A program made the translations under genes and the position numbers. Shown in pieces: positions 58,629 to 64,000 of a stretch of 64,000 nucleotides of DNA. Location of the stretch: contig BCHU01000011.1 of assembly GCA_001599715.1 (NCBI GenBank), positions 248,001-312,000 of the forward strand, read 5' to 3'. The notes beneath the pieces are model-generated. The model was not told where the DNA came from. It did not search any database and saw only the letters and a list, made by a program, of their open reading frames with translations. This DNA is from Phaeotremella fagi. Lineage: Eukaryota > Basidiomycota > Tremellomycetes > Tremellales > Phaeotremellaceae. Every line of letters starts with the position of its first letter. Position 1 is the stretch's first letter.

Positions 58629-59288
58629 ATGAGCGAATCTACGATCAAAGTAAACACCATTGCTATAGGACCCTTCATGAGGTTATTCCGTATAGGCGAC
58701 CGAATCAAATCAGTACTTTACTATGAGATCTCACCTAAAAATCCATCACTACAGAAATCACTCCGTGATTCAGGTGAAGAATGGCGTAAAACTGTTAGAC
58801 GACTGGACTTGATGAACAAGATTCCAGTATCTGAATTAACCATTAAAAGTCATTTTTATGATTATGTTAAATCACTTGAAGTGTCTGCTCAAAGCTTTTT
58901 GGAAGATCTACAAAGTCCATTGTCAAATTTGAAATACCTTAGATATCGACATGAACAACGTCGATCTGAGGATGACAAGAATGAAGATTCACTCAGCGAC
59001 CGAGTGAAGGTCCTTTGGCTTGGGGAAAGGGATTTCAAAATGGTTAAAGATGGAAACCAAACCACCTTTCAAGGAGATGCTCGATTGGCTAGCAGGATTG
59101 CTTTACGATATGATAATCAAGATCGAAGACCTCAAAATCCTTTTGAGACCGTGTTATCGCAGGAGGGATCATATGTCGATATAAGTCTTGGTTGGAGTGA
59201 TGAGTCAAGGTTTTGGAGGGATGTTCTGGATGAATCGATGAATGCTTCTCTAGCTAGACGGTCTTCGAAGGTAGATAAGTCTCAATGA
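58629..59288 (+). CDS. Unknown protein, intronless tandem family C, copy 4
   Basis: Single exon of 219 residues, the most divergent copy. It keeps IAIGPFMRLFRIGDRIKS (compare GIELRLRIYR), ISPKNPSLQKSLRDSGEEW, a helix ending SAQSFLEDLQ and VKVLWLGERDF, where the block's Asp is Gly. The middle is basic (RYRHEQRRSEDDK). Membership rests on block order, position and lack of introns. Function unknown. Confidence 0.75.
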   Translation: MSESTIKVNTIAIGPFMRLFRIGDRIKSVLYYEISPKNPSLQKSLRDSGEEWRKTVRRLDLMNKIPVSELTIKSHFYDYVKSLEVSAQSFLEDLQSPLSNLKYLRYRHEQRRSEDDKNEDSLSDRVKVLWLGERDFKMVKDGNQTTFQGDARLASRIALRYDNQDRRPQNPFETVLSQEGSYVDISLGWSDESRFWRDVLDESMNASLARRSSKVDKSQ

Positions 59289-59715
59289 TATGGATGATAT
59301 CATTCGCAAATCCAATTTCACTAGTTGACTGCAGTTCAATGCCACACAATGCATTTGCCACTTCTAACAAATTTCACGTTACTGCAGTGTCAATAAATTT
59401 GTTGTCCTTAAAAAGAAAGTGAATAAGTAGTTTACAAAAATCATTCAGCTATATTATAATAACAAAAACTATCAAGAAGTAATCAACCTACATACTTGTA
59501 TATATCTCCATCAAAAATATCAATCCAATACGTATTGGAAAAGAAAAAGGTTCAGCTGTCTGAAGGAACGTAAACCGTAAACACTATCGTCATTAGGTAC
59601 TTGGACTCGAAAAAAGGTTTAGCGCGACTACTTTTTCAAAACAAATTCGAATCTGGGATCAACAAAAAGGTCGTTCGAAAAGACCATATAATCTCTTATA
59701 ATAACAAACGTCACA
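59289..59715. promoter_or_regulatory. Gap between family C copy 4 and the deubiquitinase
   Basis: 427 nt, A-rich in its right half. No gene or striking element is seen. Confidence 0.4.
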
Positions 59716-62267
59716 ATGACAGCCCTAGCTCCCTCACCATTAATAAATCTATCCAACCCAACTCATAAACACCATCAACCAAAAATCCGTTCCAGTGAAG
59801 AGAGGATTCTAAAACCTCATCAAGGTTTTTCACCTGTTGCTAATAAACGATCGATAGAATCTGCACCTCCTGAAGGTAGTTTGACTAGGGATCTTATGAG
59901 TAAGAAGATCAACTTTGGAGATTTTGCGAAGAAGAGTGGAATGGTCATGTCACCTACGACTAAGGAGGTTTTGAGTGGACCCATGAGTCCACCTAGACGG
60001 TTTGGCGTGAGTCGTCTATTACTGTGTTTGGGATCGTCAACTCATCAGATTATTTTCTAGACTCTAAATAATGTTTCTCAACCTGTTGCGTCTACTTCGA
60101 AAATCAATGGTACCACTCCATCATCAAGTCCTAAAAAACTTATCCCCACCACTCCATCTTTATCAACCCATCCAACTCCAGATTCACCGTCAGCATCTCG
60201 AAAAGGTAAAGAACCAATCAAAACCAATGGAAAATTCAATCAATCACTCCATCCCACCGAGATCTCTCTAACATGGCCCGAGAAATTGATGAACAGGAAG
60301 AAATCGGCTGGATTAAGAAATCCTTCAATGGCTTGTTATGCCAATGCGAGTTTACAGGTTATGTTACATACACCACCTTTTCTACGGATCGCTATGGAAC
60401 ACCAAAAAGATTCTTGTAAGTGTTATTACCCAGTGTTGATTTGATTTGTTTGTTGACTTGTCGGTGTTAGGTACTCAAGCTAGGAAAGGTTTCTGTGTTC
60501 TTTGTATGCTGAGTGATATGGTGCAAGAACATTGGTTGAACGGGAAACAATATTATTCTCCAGAGATACATAAAACTTTAGGGCGTAAGTTACGGTCCGG
60601 TTTTTTAAGTATCCTGACACTGACTCTGTACTTAGGTTTGAAGAAAGGATTTAGCAAGAATCGTCAAGAGGATACACACGAATTCTTTAGATTCGTAACG
60701 GACGCACTGCAAAACTCTGCTCTAGCAGATTATCCCAAGTAAGTCTGAATTCTCAGTATATCTTGAACAAACTAACACTCTTACAGAGATTTACCTGAAA
60801 AGATCAAACATACCACCTGGGTATATAAAACTTGGGGAGGGAAAGTCAGATCCAGAGTTTTATGTTCGAAATGTGAAAAACCTTCGGATACTTTTGACGA
60901 TTTTTTGGATTTGTCTTTGGATATAAATGGATCGGGACCCAAGTCGATCGTGAACATGTTGAAAGGTTTTATCAAAGAGGACAAACTAGAAGGTGCTAAT
61001 AAATACCACTGCGAAACGTGAGTCCTATCTTTTGGGAATAGTAGAAAACATCGTAGCTGATCTGGGATTCTAGTTGCAAAGCTAAAACTGTTGCGACTAA
61101 AGGAATGAAGATCGCTGCAGCCCCTCCAGTTCTTACACTTCATTTGAAACGATTTAGTGTGAACTATAATTCTTATAGTGGGACACCACGGGCTGCTAAG
61201 AACAATTCACCGATTGATTTCAGTGAATATCTGGATATCGCTCCGTTCATGGTTGATCCATCTGTATGTTGAAAAAGGATTTCCACGAATGAACTTCACT
61301 GACATGCTAGTAGAAACCTGGAACTCAATATCGATTGTTCGGCGTGACTTGTCATAACGGTTCAAGTCCAACTTATGGTCATTACATCTCATATGTTCGT
61401 TCACCTACCGGAACATGGTACAGAGCAGATGACGAAGATATGGAACCAGTGAAGAAGGAACATGTGTTGAATGACAGAACGGCTTATCTCCTCAGTTACA
61501 TTCGCGTTTCTTCTGGTGTAGAGGGTCATGTATCTCCGGAGAAGAAGGCTATGGGACCTCAATTACCCAATGGACATTTGAACGGGAAAAGGAAGAGACC
61601 TGAGGAAGACGAGGAGGAAGAAGAGAAATCACCACAAAAATCAACCAAGGCGGTCAATGGGTTGTCACCCATGAAATCTGAAAAAGTTAATATACTAGCT
61701 CCGAGAGCTGTACAGCGTAACTTGGCAGCTCAATCGCCGATAACCAGACCGAATCATCCAGCACCTGTCGTCAATGGTACTGATAAAGTGATCATGAACG
61801 GATCGACCCATTCGACATTTGGTCAACCACCTGTGGAAAATGATAATCTATTCACATCATCTCTACATTCGAACGGTAACGGTAATCATCAATCGGTACG
61901 AGAACCAGAATTCAGCAGTACAAGAGCAACAGCTGGTAATGGTCTAACACCGCCACCATCAGACCAAGGTTCAGATCATGAAAGTGAAGAAATGGATATA
62001 GCCAGACAACCTGTTAATCAACATTCACCTAAGAAATCTAAACACAAACAACAACTTCAAGCTAGAGCACCGATTGGAACTGTGGCTTCTAGTAGTTTCT
62101 ATGGACATGGGGCAGACAAGAAGATGTTGAAGAAGGAGAAAAGACGGAGGAAGGAGGAGGAGAAGGAGAAGAGGAAAGGTCCTCCGATGCCTTATGAAGT
62201 TGGACGTAGTAAGTATGAACATAAGAAATCGCCAGGTTTGATCTCTAGGATGAAGGGGAAGCAGTGA
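59716..62267 (+). CDS. Ubiquitin-specific protease (USP36/USP42-like)
   Basis: A cysteine protease that removes ubiquitin. Seven or so exons, about 720 residues. A disordered N-terminus (with LTRDLMSKKINFGDFAKKSG) leads into the USP fold: Cys box GLRNPSMACYANASLQVML, where the usual LGNTCF is PSMACY but the catalytic Cys and the Asn six residues before the Cys-Tyr are kept in the same spacing, then NRQEDTHEFFRF, zinc-type CSKC and CETC pairs, LTLHLKRF, and the His box YGHYISYVR. The C-terminal third is disordered and ends with a strongly basic run (KKEKRRRKEEEKEKRKG), as in nucleolar USP36 relatives. The Cys box is an unusual variant; activity is still likely. Confidence 0.9.
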
Positions 62268-62809
62268 GCGGGGGAAGCAGGTTGGTGATGGTCTATATTA
62301 TATCTAATTCTATGGAGGAGAAACATTTTTGAGATGTATCCGTGATATTCGCTTGGAGGTCGGATGAAATCGCGTTGAAAATACTTTGGCAGTCACTACG
62401 GCCGCGGAAAGTCGTCTTTGTCGTCTGATTTTGGATGAAACGAATGTATGAGATGTGATGGATTGAAGTCCACGAATGCATGCTTGGAAGGATGGATGGA
62501 TGGAGAATCCGCATGCATCCAGACATACACTTGAGACTAAGGATTAAGCTTACCAAATTTCTACCTGTGATACTCTGATTTATTCCGTAATAACGTACGA
62601 ATCGATACCCATTTTCAGAGACGTCATCGAAAGAAATACAAATAAAAATCACATCCACAGTATAAATACAAATCAAATCGAAGTTAGAAAAAAAGGACAT
62701 CCATCCGTTCATCACAACAAGAATATCATACACTTCCATCACTCAAGTTATATAGACTCATTTCGATAGTCAACAACTACAACCAGTGACTCACAGATCA
62801 AATCACACA
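62268..62809. promoter_or_regulatory. Gap between the deubiquitinase and RCF2
   Basis: 542 nt with a short run of GGAT repeats (about 62490-62502) and two GCATGC palindromes nearby. A 149-codon minus-strand frame crosses it, but has no recognisable motif or splice context, so I do not call it. Confidence 0.4.
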
Positions 62810-63767
62810 ATGAAAGTAAGTCCCCCCTCCACCTCCCTCACACGATCAAAACTAAACCCCAACCCCGTCTTCAGATAGTAACAGAAGAAGGTGAAAAGGG
62901 GTATCTCCAAGCCGTAGCCTACGGTGCCCTCCGCGGAACCCTCCTAGCAACAACAATAGCAGTTCCAGCTTACTACCTCCTCAAAACCCGTTCCCTCACT
63001 TATCGTCAATTACCACCAGGTCTCAAAGCGTTCGGATTCATCATCATAGGTATACCGTGTATCAGTGTTAGTGCTGAGAAAGCTGGTGAGGCTTTTGAGA
63101 GATCTCAATGGACTGGAGTTGGGATGGATGAGATTAGTAGAGAGGCTGAGAGGGAACGGAGGAGGATTGAAGGGATGGGTGTTGGGGAGAGGATTAAGGA
63201 CTGGGCTGGGAGGAATCAGTTTGGGATCATTGGTGGAAGGTGGGTTCTGATTGTCTTTACGATGAGATTTGGATATTGATTCTCCACTTTTATCATTAGT
63301 TGGGCAGCTTCTATGGCTACCGCTTTCGCTTTAGTTGCTAGAAATCCTTATCAGACACTACCACAGAAAGTGAGTCCTTCCATTATAAACACTTCGATGA
63401 GTTTGACTGACCGTCAATGAAGATCGTCCAAGCTCGTGTCTACGCCCAAGGTATGTCTTTTTAACATCACATCTCTGTTGAAATACCAACGCTAACCCCA
63501 AAACAGGTCTGACAGTCGGTGTCCTAATCGTCTCAGCCGTCCTTGCAGGTGTCAATTCACAAGGACAAAAACCACTCGTACCAGAAGATCATTCATGGCG
63601 TGATATTCTCGGTGAGTCGAGTGTTTTTAACTCAATAAAGTCTCTTGCTGATATGAGAATAAATGTCATCAGAATCAGAGGGTCAATTGAGTAAAGAGGA
63701 TAGTGCGAAATTACGTCAAGCTGCTGCTGCTGAGATGAATCGTAGAAATCTAGCTAGATCAGCTTGA
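62810..63767 (+). CDS. RCF2: Respiratory supercomplex factor 2 (HIG1 domain)
   Basis: Inner mitochondrial membrane protein that helps assemble or regulate the complex III/IV supercomplex. Exon 1 codes for only two codons (ATG AAA, 62810-62815), followed by GTAAGT; later exons give IVTEEGEKGYLQAVAYGALRG and on. Like yeast Rcf2, it has an N-terminal pair of spans (TLLATTIAVPAYYLL and GFIIIGIPCISVSAEKA), a central charged helix, then SWAASMATAFALVARNP and the HIG1 core KIVQARVYAQGLTVGVLIVSAVL. Yeast Rcf2 has WAASL and KIVQARMYAQFITVG at the same places, a clear match. It ends RRNLARSA. Confidence 0.92.
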
Positions 63768-64000
63768 TTTCGGATATGATCTACCCCATTAACAATTATC
63801 ATCACCATTCCATCTTCGCATCGTAGTTTGATTTGACGTGTTCATTATGTAATCTAAGGTAATATTCCAAATGATGCACTAAAAATACATTATCATAGTT
63901 ACAATTAAAACACAATTACAGTTCTCTAACGCTCTTCTCGACACTTTCTTCCTCTTGCGTTTGACCATTCGTAAAAGCCAAAAGAGCTTTATCGAACCGT
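63768..64000. other. Right edge: convergent 3' ends
   Basis: The first 148 nt are the RCF2 3' end and spacer, A/T-rich. From 63916 the minus strand is open to the window edge; see the next entry. Confidence 0.4.
63916..64000 (-). CDS. C-terminal end of an unknown protein (rest outside window)
   Basis: The minus strand is open from base 64000 to a TAA at 63916-63918, about 27 codons. The peptide starts RFDKALLAFTNG and ends EEESVEKSVREL, a natural-looking polar C-terminus. It is too short to name. It could still be a chance frame. Confidence 0.4.
   Translation of the reverse strand, partial: RFDKALLAFTNGQTQEEESVEKSVREL

Noticed and set aside
62293..62742. A 149-codon minus-strand frame before RCF2
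   Set aside because: Ile/Ser/Asp-rich chance frame over TGGA-type repeats; no domain and no support from neighbouring splice sites.

Overview
The window is nuclear DNA from a basidiomycete yeast or filamentous fungus, most likely a tremellomycete (Kwoniella/Cryptococcus-like). Nearly every housekeeping gene is cut by several very short introns, mostly about 40-70 nt, with GTRWGT-type donors and CTRAY-like branch sites. Genes lie close together on both strands, and the protein set is typically fungal: NOB1, LEU2, PCT1, SPC24, NBS1, RSE1, DPM3 and RCF2. I see no transposon, tRNA, rRNA or CRISPR array. Gene models were made by hand from reading frames, splice motifs and recalled family motifs; no database search was run.

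Layout: 1-18.4 kb is mainly conserved. It holds the C-terminus of a GPI-anchored glyoxal oxidase, a SAM methyltransferase, a metallophosphoesterase-RRM fusion, an unknown protein, a membrane-anchored FG nucleoporin, NOB1, LEU2, an AlaX-type tRNA-editing protein and isovaleryl-CoA dehydrogenase. From 19.0 to 22.3 kb there are four small two-exon paralogues in tandem. From 22.7 to 36.0 kb the core resumes: PCT1, SPC24, a bHLH-zip factor, eEF1B-gamma, NBS1, VPS24 and DPM3. From 36.7 to 39.9 kb there are three small secreted paralogues, two of them on a recent duplication of about 1.16 kb. From 40.5 to 54.0 kb lie an atypical short-chain dehydrogenase, a family X DNA polymerase, S-adenosylmethionine synthetase, RSE1, a P-loop protein and a 2-hydroxyacid dehydrogenase. 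At 54.5 kb one reading frame is broken by a single in-frame stop. From 55.7 to 59.3 kb there are four intronless paralogues in tandem. A nuclear/nucleolar-type deubiquitinase and RCF2 close the window, with the 3' end of another gene at the right edge.

The genes do not form one pathway, as expected for a eukaryotic chromosome. The new biology is most likely in the three unrelated tandem families of unrecognised proteins. All lie in gene-poor stretches with many copies of a TACTGTA/TACAGTA element that I did not notice in coding sequence. Secondary points of interest are the POM121-like nucleoporin, the phosphoesterase-RRM fusion, and altered key residues in the AlaX, NBS1 FHA and SDR proteins.
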